Numbered from the stretch's first letter, positions 53,473 through 64,000 are shown. The stretch is 64,000 nucleotides of DNA from Ditylenchus dipsaci (GCA_004194705.1 SADC01000161.1:1-64000); one strand, 5' to 3'. Numbers and translations are program-made. Notes: generated from the sequence alone by a model not told the origin.

Positions 53473-53713
53473 CGTACATATGGTGACTCCAACAAACCCC
53501 TGAAAATTAGTGAGGTGAATATCATCAAAAATATTTTTTAAAGACTCCAAAAATCGAGGTAAAAAAGTGTCAGACCCATGGCGTGAACAAACTCTTGGGG
53601 GTGCCGGATAAACGAGGTTTGACTGTACAAAAAAGGAAAATTTTTTAATAATCGCTAAAAAATTTACGAGAATTTTGCAAGTTTTGTAAAAGATTAGAAG
53701 CGAGGGCTAAATA

Positions 53714-54050
53714 TGAGTATAACCACCCCACTCGATATTAGTATAACCACCCACTCGATATTAGTATAACCACCCCACTCGATATTAGTATAACCACCCC
53801 ACTCGATATTAGTATAACCACCCACTCGATATTAGTATAACCACCCACTCGATATTAGTATAACCACCCCACTCGATATGAGTATGACCATCTCAATTAA
53901 TTGACCAAGATAGTGGTGCAGCAAATGCCTCAACAATGAAATATGTGGAAAACGCGCCATTTTAAAAAGTGAAAATTTCAAATGGGGTGGTTACACTCAT
54001 ATTCAGTGGGTGGTTATACTAATATCGAGTGGGGTGGTTATACTCATATT
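53714..54050. repeat. Fold-back with seven-copy 23/24-bp minisatellite
   Basis: The unit AGTATAACCACCCCACTCGA plus TATT is repeated seven times from 53714 to about 53880, and two inverted copies lie at 53988-54050. The outer edges share AATATGAGTATAACC in inverted orientation, so the array seems to have expanded from the left end of a small fold-back element. Confidence 0.8.
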
Positions 54051-54247
54051 GCTCCGAAGCGAGCAGATAATGGCATCGTAGGTTTCTGATTAGGGTTGTT
54101 GGAAGTAGTCTTATTTCGAAAATCCTGGTTTTGTTTCAGCATAATTTTTTCAGCCCGTCAAATCTCTTTTTTTAAGCTGTCCTGTGAATCGACTTTTATA
54201 TGCAAGACACTTCAAAGGATATCTCTAAAACACAATAAATAAAAATT

Positions 54248-54535
54248 TTAGACCCTATATGACAATGGGTACCGATTTCGTAAAAGGGTCCCCCTGTGGC
54301 TTTTTCAATTTTTTTGTTACGCATATGCAGTGTATTCTTTTTATTTAGCAAAATGGTACGCAAACATCTTGTTGAGAATAAAAAGGCGATCCATTTGAAA
54401 ATAATCCGTCTGGCCTGGCCCGGAAAATTCTGCTTTATCTGCTCGTTTCATCATTATTTTGAAAAAAAAAACCACAGGGGAACTCTTTGTGAAATCGGTA
54501 CCTATTGTCATATAGGGCCAAATTTTACAGGCTGC
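54248..54535. repeat. Short fold-back
   Basis: TTTAGACCCTATATGACAAT with GGTACCGATTTC at the left is complemented by GAAATCGGTACC and ATTGTCATATAGGG at the right. No coding sequence. Confidence 0.6.
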
Positions 54536-54962
54536 TAAAAAGTGTTCGAAAAGCCATCCTTTAGTCACTGGTACGAAATAAGACTACCTCGCGAGGTCGA
54601 GCTTAAATTGTATGTTGAAAAGTACCTTTTTTGCCAAGCCGGATTTTGGGAATTTCCCTATGAGTAAGCGCATTTTGTTAAAGCCTGGCCGTGATTCAAC
54701 TTGATCTTTGAAGAAGCGCAGAATCACTAGCTGTAAGCAGTGAGCAAATCAACGGATTCTAACGTGAAATGCGGTTCTAAAAATAGCTGAAAACGTTTGT
54801 GGATTGAATCGCAAACCGAATCCTTACTGAAGCTTGAGCTCAGCATGCTTCTCTTCTTTTGCGTCGTGAGAAAATTCGATTTCTTCATCAACTGTATTAG
54901 TATAGGCTTCATCTTCATCCTGATAAAATCTTTGATCAACATCAACTGAAATATCAAAAATA

Positions 54963-55872
54963 ATACAGGGTGGCCCAAGTATTTTTCCCTTTTTGAAATG
55001 GCTGTAACTTGGTTATTTGCCATCATTCGAACGAGATCTTTTTATCATGTAGAGGAGATCGGGCAATTTCGTTTAATACAAAATTTGCAACAATTTTTTT
55101 TATTGATAATTTATACACCGCAATAACAATAACATTCAATTTCCAAAGGTTTCTTCCACACTTCTAATACAACGGTTTAAACGGAGAGGATAAGCAGTGA
55201 TATATTTATTAATCATTTCTTGCGGTAGTTCATTAAAGGCTATCTCTATTCTTCCGATCAGCTGAATAATGTCTTTAATTGGCTCTCTGTAGACCCTGCT
55301 CTTGATCCAGCTCCAAAGGAAGAAGTCGCACGGCGTGAAGTCTGGTGAATATGGAGGCCACGGTAAGTTTGGTGATCCTCTGCCCATCCAGCGCTGCGGA
55401 AACGTTTCTGTCAAATAAGCGCGCACTCTAAGAGCGCAATGAGGAAGTGCACCATCCTAAAGGCATCAATAATGAAAATTCAATCAATGATTAGCAATCA
55501 GTACCTGCATAAAGATCAGTTCATTGAAATTTTGCCACCCTTGGAGCTCAGGAATCACTTCTTGTCGCAGCAGATTCAGGTAGTTGGCGCTATTAATGTT
55601 TTCGAAGAAGAAGCACGGCCCTACAATTTCTTGCCGGCCAATAAGAGCGAACACAGTGAAAAAACAAGCCTGGTATTGTTTCTTTTCTTCCGCTTGACAT
55701 CTCCGCAATTCATAAACTTGTCATAAAATTGCTTAATGCTGTTCTTGTCTGGTACCCTTGAGCGCCGACCCAGATGATACTCACGACGAAAGCTTCTTTG
55801 TACAGCGATGGAACTCCTCAACATGCCAAATTCGACCACACAAAATGCTTTTTCTTGCACAGTAAAGACCAT
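54963..55872 (-). pseudogene. Truncated mariner-type transposase
   Basis: On the minus strand, 55872-55621 encodes the N-terminal helix-turn-helix region (MVFTVQEKAFCVVEFGML, then RRSRVPDKNSIKQFYDKF). 55708-55484 gives part of the core (FALIGRQEIVGPCFFF, RQEVIPELQGW). 55426-55136 gives the C-terminal part with WPPYSPDFTPCDFFLW, which holds the second catalytic Asp. The three pieces are in different frames, and the segment with the first catalytic Asp between the N-terminal part and the core is missing. The left edge CAGGGTGGCCCAAGTATTTT (54965) looks like a mariner terminus; the right terminus is not found. Confidence 0.8.
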
Positions 55873-56100
55873 TTTCTAAAAAGCGAGAATGAGAGTCACA
55901 ATGATATGAGAGTGAGAATGAGAATGAGGATTATTTCAAAATGAGAATGAGTTTACAGAATGAGAATAAGAATGATTCTCACTCTCATTATCATTTTGAG
56001 ACAATTCTCATTCTCACTCTCATTCTGGAAAATTCTCACTCTCATTCTCATTGTAAACCTATTCTCATTCTCATTTTTGAAAACACTGATCCGGAGTCAC
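55872..56100. repeat. Low-complexity GAGAATGAGAATGA palindrome
   Basis: Runs of GAGAATGAGAATGA on the left and CATTCTCATTCTCA on the right form an imperfect hairpin. No gene. Confidence 0.5.
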
Positions 56101-56101
56101 T

Positions 56102-56244
56102 TACGATTGATTTGTGTCTAATGTATGTGGGTGTTCGCATCTCAGCTCAAAGCCCCCAAGGCCTCTGCGCCCCGTAAGGGGCGCAGGGGTCTTGAGAGTT
56201 AGAGATGCGAACATTCACTACCTTAGACACAAATCAATCGTAAG
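56102..56244. repeat. Small palindromic repeat, second copy near 63805-63900
   Basis: Ends TTACGATTGATTTGTGTCTAA and complement; the centre is GCGCCCCGTAAGGGGCGC. A related copy with GATTTGTGTCTCAGGTATGTG (complement strand) lies at 63805-63900. Confidence 0.6.
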
Positions 56245-57237
56245 TTGCTTTATTTTCTTACTTTATTTACAATGTATGATTTTTGTTTGCAATCATAAAT
56301 TGTCCAACGCACTCATCGTATTCTCTTTAATAGAAGCGCCCTTGAATTAAAAAAAAAAACTTGCTTGTGGCATTGTGTTTCTGACTCACTTTCTTGGATG
56401 GACACTAGGCAAGTTCCCATTCAAAATCTAGCTCATGTCTCTGGCTACAAAATGAGAGGTGGCTTGCCTAGGGTCATTTGAAATTCAGTTTAAATATAGG
56501 GGGCGCTTCTATTATAGAAAATAAAGTAATTTAGTTTTTATCTGTTCTTACACTGCTCGGACTGAAAAGAGGCTCTATGCTTAGAGAGCTAACACTGTTT
56601 ACTATGTTCGAATTTGTTATGACTTTCAAACACACTGATAATAAATAACATTTTCGCCAAAATGATAAACATAACAAGGACGGTGAGAACAACATAAATT
56701 ATGTTAGTAAACAGAATGACCATGGAAATTCAGATTGGTAAAGTGGCTCAGAACTTGTTTTTCACCAAAGAAAATCCAATTTCTTTTCTCCATAATCAAG
56801 TGCAATACATGTGTGCTGAAGGATTTGTGTACTGAATTGCCAAAGATCTATGTAGTAGGATTCCTGGAAAATGACAAAACAGCCGTATTCGTCCTAAAAA
56901 TAAATCGATAAATGAATTTTAAGGAATCACAGTTAAGTACTTCTTTAGTTCCCCTCCCCATACTCGGATTCTTTGAAAAGTGACCCGAAATCACCCCCGA
57001 ACTCATTTTTTCTGCACAACAAGATACTAGAAGCATTTCTAAACACTTTCTGAAAAAGAAAAATCAAATTTTGTCGAAAAAATTTGCCACCCGCTCCTCG
57101 GGGGTAGATGGTCTTTAGGGTATTTTAGGGTCATTTTTGGGTGATTTACCACATTTTTGCTGGGTAAGCTGGGTAAAAAGACTGTCTAAATGCATTTTCG
57201 ATCAAGAATCTTGCTCGGAATTATGTCTAAAAGGTTA

Positions 57238-58090
57238 TGGGAAAAAGGGAGTCGCTAAAAGGGAGTCGGCGAAAAGGGAGTGAGCAAAATATACAGGCCA
57301 TTTGCGGTGCGTGTCAATTTTTCCCGGCGGCCGATTGTTCCCGGAGACCTGGTACCTCCTCTGAATAATTATCCACCTCCGGAATCCGAAATTTCGGATT
57401 TAGCTAAAACGAATAAAAAATAATTGTACCCTATGCAGAATTGTGTCATAAACACGGTCTGATAATGCTGAAACAGCTATTTGACGTACAGGAACCCCAT
57501 TTCCGGATTAGTGAGGACCACTACCTGGATACCATCACCGTAGGTAGGAGTAACAACACTTGGGTAACCATACCTGGGTAGAACCACATGGGGACCATGT
57601 ACAACATTGTGGTGGTCTCAACAAAAAAATTACCATATAGCCAGGAGAATATGGGAAGAGGAAGAGAGTATCCAGGAGGGCTCTCTGTACCTAAGTACCC
57701 TTTCCAAGAATTCTCACATCCAAGAACCATCATGTGGATACCTTTATCTTGCCAACAATACCTGCCGGTACCAACACCTGGGTACCACTGCCTGGGCACT
57801 ACACAGGTGATCTTATTCCAGTGGATTTCCCCTAAACTGCCACTGGAAATTTACTAACTCTAGAAATCCAGTGGATTTTCACTGGCATTCCAGTGGCAAA
57901 ATGATGGATCCACTGAATTACCGCCAAAATTTATTAATAAAAAGGTGGAATCCACCAATATGCCACTGAAATACCACTGGATTACCAGTGGAACAATGAT
58001 TTTCAATGAAAGTTAGTGGCAATTTAGTGGAAACCACTCATTTACCACTGGAATGCTACTGGATATCCAGTGGAAGTTCTGACTTTTTAG
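57238..58090. repeat. Repeat-only stretch: GGGAGTCG units, GGTACCTGG units and CCACTGG array
   Basis: 57238-57290 has AAAGGGAGTCG-type units that recur in reverse complement at 63703-63790. 57340-57830 resembles 11640-12010 (GTACC and CCTGG motifs, CATAAACACGGTCTGATAAT). 57800-58085 is an array of imperfect CCAGTGGATTTCCACTGG units also present at 63395-63575. No gene is supported from 56530 to 58180. Confidence 0.55.
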
Positions 58091-58179
58091 TAGAAACACA
58101 AGACGTTGATTGTACAGATAAAAACATCTTAATGAAGGATGAGAATAAAAATCCTTCGTTTCAATAATTTCTTTGTGAG

Positions 58180-58837
58180 CAGGGATGTGCACGGTCCGTT
58201 TTACGGGCTTTTTCTCTCGATTTATTTCTCCAACTTTTTTATTTCGACGATAAGCAAGTTATACCGTAAAACCTCTATTAAACGGACACCCTCCAATAAA
58301 CGGACACCCTCTAATAAACGGGCACCCTCAAGGACCTATATCTCAAATCTGTTTTTCGCGTTTTCTTGATCACCTCGATCTTAGTTGATTCCGCTTTTTA
58401 GACTTTTTTGAGTACCCAAAATCTCAAAATCAAAATATTTTTTTTCCGATTTTTTAAAGGTTGAAAATTAAACGGGCATGCCCGTTTAATAGAGGTCATA
58501 CGGTATGTAATTTGAAAGCTAACACGCAGGGCTTTCTTTTTGCTAGCTTCGGGCCGCGGATTTGTGACTTTTGTAATGACGGGCCGCCACGGGCAGTGAA
58601 AAAAGACCAAAAATCAAGATTTCGGAATCAAGACCAAAAATCAAGATTTCGGTCTTTTTTCACGGCCCGTGGCGGCCCGTCATTACAAAAAGTCACAAAA
58701 CCGCGGCCCGAAGCTGGCAGAAAGAAAGCCCTGAATGTTAGCTTTCAAATGACATATAACTTGCTTATCGTCGAGATAAAAAGTTGGAGAAATAAATCGA
58801 GAGAAAAAGCCCGTAAAACGGCCCGTGCACATCCCTG
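58180..58837. mobile_element. hAT-like MITE, CAGGGATGTGCACGG ends, 7/8 TSD
   Basis: The left end CAGGGATGTGCACGG is complemented at 58823-58837. The flanking octamers TTTGTGAG (58172-58179) and CTTGTGAG (58838-58845) differ at one base. Arms continue through CCGTTTTACGGGCTTTTTC. A CCGTATTT-family element (58263-58504) is inserted in the left arm, and a CGGGCCGCCACGGGC palindrome lies right of it. Confidence 0.72.
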
Positions 58838-59688
58838 CTTGTGAGGTCGTCAGTTGAGAACGTAATTGTTTTGCCAATGAGATCTTTTGTAAATGGCCTC
58901 TTTTGCCAATGAGATCACTCCGCCAATGGTATGTCTTTGCCAACAGCTTCTTTTCTCAAATATTGTTATTACCTTGTCCGACAAATTACCACTCCTTCTC
59001 ATCTCACTGGCTACAAAATGAGTCGTAATTTGCCTGACAAAGAAATAACGATACTTGAGAAAAGAAGCTATTGGCAAAAACATACCATTGGCGAAGTGAC
59101 CTCATTGGCAAAATGATACCATTCACGGCCCCTCAAAAACTGCATTCTAGTGCATTTAAAAATAAACAAAACGCCAAGATTTTTGAAAGTCTTTTTCAAA
59201 ATTTATTGGTTTCTTTCTTTTTTGCTTTTGCCGTGTAATTTTTTTTAGCAAAATATGAATTGTTCGAAACATAATTACACCATTTCAACCTTCTATGACA
59301 CATAGCACACCATACACGAAGATGGTAAAGCGTCAAATTTTGCTATAAAATAACTAAAGTGCAAAAAATATCAAAAAAGCGAGACTTCAAAACAAAAGCA
59401 AAAATTTATCACCAATTCAAGCCAATAACAAATTCACATCAAAACATTTTACTTCAGCATCATACACCGATTCCACAAATTATAGTTTTCGTGTGAGCCT
59501 GCAGACTCACACAATTGGGAAATTGTGTAACGTACAGCGCTGGCACCACATAATTAAAACAGTCAGAAGACTTTATTCGCAAATTGCTAATATGGTTCTA
59601 AACCTCAAATAGACCAAAGGTTTCTTTATTAAAGATCTCTGCAACGTAAAAACAACAAAACAGTGACAACAATCCATAGGCACATAAT

Positions 59689-60280
59689 TTAGAACTTGAT
59701 GTCATACAAATGGCGGGCTCCATCGTTGTCGATAATAATCACGCTGAAGTTATTTTGGCTGACCACAGGGCGCTTCTTAATTTCCATTGAGTACTTGTTC
59801 AGAGCATCTAGCCCTTCGGCCTCAGACATATCTAGGACAGTGCAAATGTGAAAACAGTCTACGAAATTGTAAAATTACCGTTTTTGTACAAGCTGTCCAA
59901 GATCACATAGCTGTAACGACCAGCCACACCCGAGAAGAGACAATTCTAAAACAGGTATGCATACAAAACAAAATCATGTAACAATTTACCTGGTCTGGAA
60001 TTCCATTGCCTGAGTAGTCAATTGAACTGAGGACTGGTTTGTTCTTCAACTTATCGCATGCACCAAATAGCAAAGACCAAGAGGAGGCACTTCAGCAGAC
60101 TGCAGACTGAGTGCATACCTGAAGGACGAACAGGTTTAATAGTGCACTGATAGCGTGGAGACACTGGGAGCAGTTGAGGCGCTTTCTTTCACACAAAAAA
60201 CTGACCTGTTTGAGTCTTTCATTTCAGAGGTACTTGAGAGTATTGTCGCAATTGCTTTTCTTTCCGTTCGGCCAGTTTCG
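59689..60280 (-). pseudogene. Proteasome beta-4 (PSMB2-type) subunit, C-terminal half only
   Basis: PSMB2 is a non-catalytic beta-ring subunit of the 20S proteasome. Exons on the minus strand: 60280-60206, 60118-59990, 59945-59879 and 59831-59689. The last exons read RYSYVILDSLYKND, EGLDALNKYSMEIKKRP and NNFSVIIIDNDGARHLYDIK, ending in TAA. From ILD to the end the length and pattern equal those of animal PSMB2 (FSVxIIDxxG...L..I.F). Earlier, PVLSSIDYSGNG matches the strand after the 'LLLAGYDE' region. One base is missing near 60070 (after TGCTATTT). The N-terminal half, including the first beta strands, is not found upstream inside the element. It is therefore probably a captured, incomplete copy; a diverged full gene with unseen exons is the alternative. 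Confidence 0.7.
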
Positions 60281-60332
60281 CTAAAACAAAAAACTTATAA
60301 GCACTACCAAAGAGTAAAGTAAAACAGCTTAC

Positions 60333-60503
60333 AAAGACGTATTCTGGTCGCTTCCTTTGCTCGGAACTAGCTATTTCCTTTGAGATTTTTCTTGCTCTCT
60401 TCGCTTCCACAGCAGCCATTGTTGCTTCCACAGTTCTCAGAGTGACAGGTTGCTTTGTTGTTAGCTCTTTTCGTACCACAGTAGCACGTCTCGTCTGCAC
60501 CAT
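60333..60503 (-). CDS. Small basic ORF, unrecognised
   Basis: Preceded by an AG acceptor (TTTTCAG, then GTGATTCAATG), this 57-codon frame (MVQTRRATVVRKELTTKQPV ... KRPEYVF) ends at a GT donor. It is rich in Lys, Arg, Ala and Glu and may be helical. It does not join in phase to the next open exon of the proteasome fragment, so it may be a piece of another captured gene or a chance frame. It is inside the CACTA/Chapaev-like element. Confidence 0.35.
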
Positions 60504-61439
60504 TGAATCACCTGAAAATACAAAAAATGTTGGACAACATAAACGACGGAAAAAAGTGCAAAACCACGGAGTTTTACGTACAACTTATATACCAAAACGT
60601 AGCTCATACATTAAACTACTCGAAAAGTTGAGCCGAATTTCGTGAAGATGTTATTTTAGAAACTAGAGACCGTTTGAAGCGAACAACTGGCATTTTTCCG
60701 AGTAAAAATAGGGGTTTTTGCGTTCCCATCTAACTTTTGTATAAGACACCCGAAATTTGTATTTTTTGTATATGTCCTTGGTACCAAAATGTAGCAAATT
60801 CACTAATCTATCACGTCTAGTCTTGCTTCAGCAATTTATTGTCAAAAAAATTGGCGTTGATAACAATCAAGTCAAATAAATCGAATAAAATTTTCAGAAA
60901 TATTCACGAAAATCTCTTCTAGTTTTGAAATTCGTTAAGTTTATCGGGCACGTGATAGCTTGTTCGAAAGCGCTGAATGTGGTGAGTTTTTGACAATAAA
61001 CTTACATGAAGTACAGCGAAAAAAGTAAAACCAGAAGTGCTGGATAAAATAAACTAAAAAACAGCGGTTTTTCAAAATTTTGATTTGGCGCCAAATTTCG
61101 CTAATGCACTAGAATGCAGTTTTTGAGGGGCCGTGCATTGGCAAAAAATCTCATTGGCAAAAGTTTTATTGGCAAAACGGTTACGCCCCAATTAACAATC
61201 GAAAATCCAATTATTTCCCTGGAAGAGGCATGCCCACGCTATTGAAGGTGGTTCCCGGATATTCCAAAAAAATCCTAATCATTGAACTTCTTCTATAAAA
61301 CAAGACGTTGAATTTAATTTCAGGTATGGTTTTGTGAGAAACCAAATTAAAAAATTATTACATGATAGGGCTGCACCGGATATTCGATATCTGACATCCG
61401 TTATCCGGCATTTTTTGATTTCCGTCATCCAAAAAATGA

Positions 61440-62100
61440 CCAATTATTGAAAGGCGGTAGGTGAAAACACCCCTCAAAATATGTAAATCCTTCCTCAAAC
61501 TTATTTTTTACCCCTCAAATTTGAATTTCGCACAAAATGTGTAAATCCCCCTCAAATTTACCCCCTCAATTTGAATTTTTAGTGAAATACTGCAGTAAAT
61601 TTTGGGGGAATCTGAATTTTATAGTCAAAAAGGACTTGGATCGCTCAGAATTCCACCCTGGAGCGGCCAGAAGCCCCTGAAAGTTGGTTTTTGGGCGTTT
61701 ACTAAAAGGGGGTGAACTTTTTGCGAAAATTTGATTGGGCGGATCAGAATTCCAGTCCGATCGGCTTAATCGCTCAGAATTCCGGTTCATGGTGGTTTTG
61801 AGTGGTTTAGGGTAGAATTCTGAGGGATTAAGCCGATCGGACTGGAATTCTGATCCGCCCAATTGAATTTTCGCAAAAAGTTGAATGTCCCCCGCCAATT
61901 CAAAATTTTCGCCTAATCATTGAACTTCTGTACGGATTTTTCAACTTGGTTTCTAACAAAACAAGGCCTAGAAATAATTTTAGTTATAGTTTTGTTAGAA
62001 ACCGAGTTAAAACATCCGTACAGAAGTTCAATGATTAGAAAAAATTTTGAATTGGCGGGGGACACTCGTGGACGTAGATGGGCATGGTCCTTTAAATTTT
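61440..62100. repeat. Two fused fold-backs, the second a decayed TTAA-family copy
   Basis: 61570-61870 pairs through TTTGCGAAAA and GGCGGATCAGAATTCCAGTC and complement. 61889-62092 carries the TTAA-family arms (CCCGCCAATTCAAAATTTTC, CATTGAACTTCTGTACGG, TTTCTAACAAAACAAGGCC). It keeps TTAA at its right end (near 62093) but has lost the left end. Confidence 0.6.
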
Positions 62101-64000
62101 CAAATTTATTATTTTTTCTATGTAGAACTCCTAACATTTTTTTTATAATCCGACCTTTGTTCTGCTGGATAATTCATTCAGCGACTCAACCATGTGGTTG
62201 TTTATGCAGTGGGATTTTTTATGTTTTTTCAAGCTTGAAACCCTGTTTGCTGAATTCATTCGACCAAAATTTTGCGGGAATTCATATTTTTTAGTCCAAC
62301 CAAACCAGGTGGTCGTTCACGCATTTTGTAACTTTTTAGGGCTCCAAAACCTGTTTTCTGAACTAATTCGGACACGCTGAAAATGGTTTAATAGTGGTGA
62401 AATGCCGTTTCCTCGATTATTTCATGAGTTTTGTAAAATCGAGTATTGGCAAAATCAATTATCTCCCAATACGCAAAAAAATATCAAACAAAGCTTTAAT
62501 TTACTATTATCAACCCATCTTCAACATGCCCGAATTAGTCCAGAAAACAGGTTTTGGAACATGAAAAACGTGAAAAAAGATTTGACCCAAGTGGACGACC
62601 ACTTGGTTTTGTTTCACCCAAGACTCGATTTTACCAAAACTAAAAAAAACCATACAAAAGGGCATTTTACCACTATCAAACCATCCTCAGCATGCCCTAA
62701 TTAATCCGGAAAACAGCTTTCGGATGAAAAACGTAAAAAAATGCGATCCAACTAAGTACTACTACTTGAAGAGCACTGAGCACACCTGAGCATCGCTTCG
62801 GGTAGCTCGACACTGGTACCACTGCCTAGATACTACTACCTTAGTACCAATACTTGGGCGATTTTACCTGCGTATTGATACCTGGGCCCTAACTTGGTAC
62901 CGGCTCTCCATGTGGCATAAAGCTTTTTAAAAACGGGAATCTAGGATTGCTAAAACCGAGTAGAACCAAAAACAAAAATTCTTTCACGGATGATTGACAC
63001 ATTCACGAAATTTACACAGTATCTGTTATAAACTATGTTTGTACACTTTGCTTTAAATCATTAGATCAATCGTTCAAACCAGATTGTTTCAGGGTTTGGT
63101 CAAATGCAATCCTTATGGTCAACACGATATTTAAGTGATCGAACTGTTATCAAAACGGTCGACTGATATATGTTTCTTAATTTTATACGTTACGGTACGG
63201 TTCAACTATCATTCAAGTGGCCCAACTACTCCTTCCAAAATTTACTTGAGCTTGTGATCATAAATAACTGGCTTACTGCACTACGTTCATCGTTTTGAGA
63301 GATTCAGAGTGGTTTAGTGAGGTTGAAACTAATCTAGGGTGATTTGAAGTGATTCGGGGTGATCAGGGTAGTCCAGGTGTCTATGGTGTTAGAGGCGGTT
63401 TAAAGTACCACTGGAAATCCAGTGGTACCACTGAATTGCCACTGAATTACCACTGGAATTCCACCGAATTGCCAGTGGTTTTCCTTCAATTTACCACTGG
63501 CCATCCATGGACGCGCCACTGGCAGTTTGGGGGAGATCCACTGGGAATTCGGGGGTAATCCACTGGATTTAAATTACCTGTGTACCATCTGGGTGACACC
63601 ACCTCGGTACTGACTAAATGACCTTGTCCCACTCCGGGAACAGTTGTCCTTTTTATACTAGCCAGGAAGAATCGGCCGCCGGGAAGAAAAAGGCCCATAT
63701 AGTTTACTCACTCCCTTTTCGCCCACTCCTTTTTGCTCACTCCCTTTTAGCCGACTCCCTTTTAGCGACTCCCTTTTCTCCCATACCCGTTTAAGATAAG
63801 TCTGTGCGCGCATCTCTAACTAGCGCAGGGGGCTTGGTTACTTGGGGTTGAGATGCGCACACCCACATACCTGAGACACAAATCACTCGAAAATGAATCT
63901 GGATGCATGAAAAACACATGCATACCAGAGTTTGTTAATGCAGTAAGCCCGAGAAAGTAAAAAACTGCTCAAAATCTAGCATTTCTACTAGGGTTGTAGA
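62101..64000. other. Repeat-rich DNA without genes
   Basis: 62290-62760 resembles 15120-15600 (GTGGTCGTTCACG, CAAAACCTGTTTTCTGAA). 62760-62910 has TACTACTTGG and GGTACC units. 63395-63575 is the CCACTGG array. 63703-63790 is the CTCCCTTTTAGC array, reverse complement of 57238-57290. 63805-63900 is a copy of the palindrome at 56102. No exon is supported. Confidence 0.55.

Larger units (their letters stand above)
59124..61135. mobile_element. CACTA/Chapaev-like TIR element enclosing a proteasome gene fragment
   Basis: The first 33 bases, starting CACGGCCCCTCAAAAACTGC, are perfectly complementary to the last 33, and CATT flanks both ends (59120-59123 and 61136-61139). CAC-type termini with a 4-bp duplication fit Chapaev-like members of the CMC superfamily; that assignment is inference from ends only. 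No transposase is seen. The interior (2.0 kb) contains the 5'-truncated PSMB2-like gene on the minus strand and a small ORF upstream of it. Confidence 0.8.
58850..61200. repeat. ATTGGCAAAA-array fold-back, split by the element at 59124-61135
   Basis: Left (58860-59123): units of TTGCCAATGAGATC and CCAATGGTATG, then an inner palindrome (TCTCAAATATTGTTATT and complement), then TACCATTGGCGAAGTGACC. Right (61136-61200): CATTGGCAAAAAATCTCATT and more units. Removing 59124-61139 gives a continuous array. Confidence 0.65.

Noticed and set aside
53017..53541. Pairs of 64-82 codon ORFs on both strands with similar sequences
   Set aside because: The sequence similarity comes from the two arms of a fold-back element, not from duplicated genes.
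53714..53880. CRISPR-like regularly repeated units
   Set aside because: The units are directly adjacent with no unique spacers, in a eukaryotic fold-back; this is a minisatellite.
46330..55872. A SETMAR-style fusion of the SET gene with the mariner transposase
   Set aside because: The SET gene has its own stop and poly(A) signal; the mariner remnant is 7 kb away, on the other strand, and broken.
60219..60503. A single 94-codon gene reading through to 60219
   Set aside because: The frame crosses a good GT-AG intron (60281-60332), and the downstream exon is open in another frame that continues into the proteasome fragment.

Overview
The window is nuclear DNA of an invertebrate, most likely a nematode. 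It is AT-rich. Its genes are split by many 45-60 nt introns with GT donors and the TTTTCAG acceptors typical of worms. The encoded proteins are ordinary animal housekeeping and signalling proteins, and one of them (a Crk adaptor) has the layout of nematode CED-2. The species cannot be named from the sequence. I see no rRNA, CRISPR array, virus or bacterial operon.

Host genes, left to right: the 3' end of snRNP SmD2 (42-319); a cytosolic Hsp70 ending in EEVD (7950-10917); an unrecognised minus-strand gene built from a duplicated exon triplet (23536-25064); an SLC35A-type nucleotide-sugar transporter (29627-35073); a MOCS3/UBA4 sulfurtransferase-E1 on the minus strand (36961-40487), head to head with a CRK/CED-2 adaptor (40892-45447); a SETMAR-type SET methyltransferase without the mariner part (46330-48192); a secreted EF-hand protein (48393-51961); and the C-terminal half of a proteasome beta-4 (PSMB2) gene on the minus strand (59689-60280). 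MOCS3, CRK and the SET gene keep frame and intron phase through every exon. SmD2, Hsp70, SLC35A and the PSMB2 fragment carry single-base frame breaks, several of them at homopolymers. These look more like residual sequencing or assembly indels than old decay.

Almost everything else is transposon-derived, mostly short inverted-repeat elements nested in one another and in introns. Elements whose ends can be fixed by a target-site duplication (TSD): hAT-type with 8-bp TSDs (20819-21210, 37815-39066, 42707-44146, 49586-51264, probably 58180-58837); two GG/GA-ended elements with 8-bp TSDs (22326-22582, 52487-52910); fold-backs flanked by TTAA (7586-7837, 31114-31562, 40980-41323, 44278-44509, 50049-50240, 50671-50900); pogo/Tc1-like elements flanked by TA (7014-7272, 8680-9031, 30538-30784, 37945-38488, 41474-41659); and a CACTA/Chapaev-like element with a 4-bp TSD (59124-61135). 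Copies of one dispersed family, recognisable by a terminal CCGTATTTCCTCTAAT motif, recur through the window. Giant fold-backs (1669-4216, 26975-27900, 33770-34765), minisatellite-bearing fold-backs, tRNA-like fold-backs and remnants of mariner and PIF/Harbinger transposases fill the remaining gaps.

The two most notable objects are (1) the Chapaev-like element at 59124-61135, whose perfect long terminal repeats enclose the proteasome gene fragment, as in gene-capturing Pack-type transposons; and (2) the 1.44-kb hAT element at 42707-44146, which encodes a spliced BED-finger plus hAT-dimerisation protein without the catalytic core, has an exact 8-bp TSD, and sits inside an older palindrome within an intron of the CRK gene.
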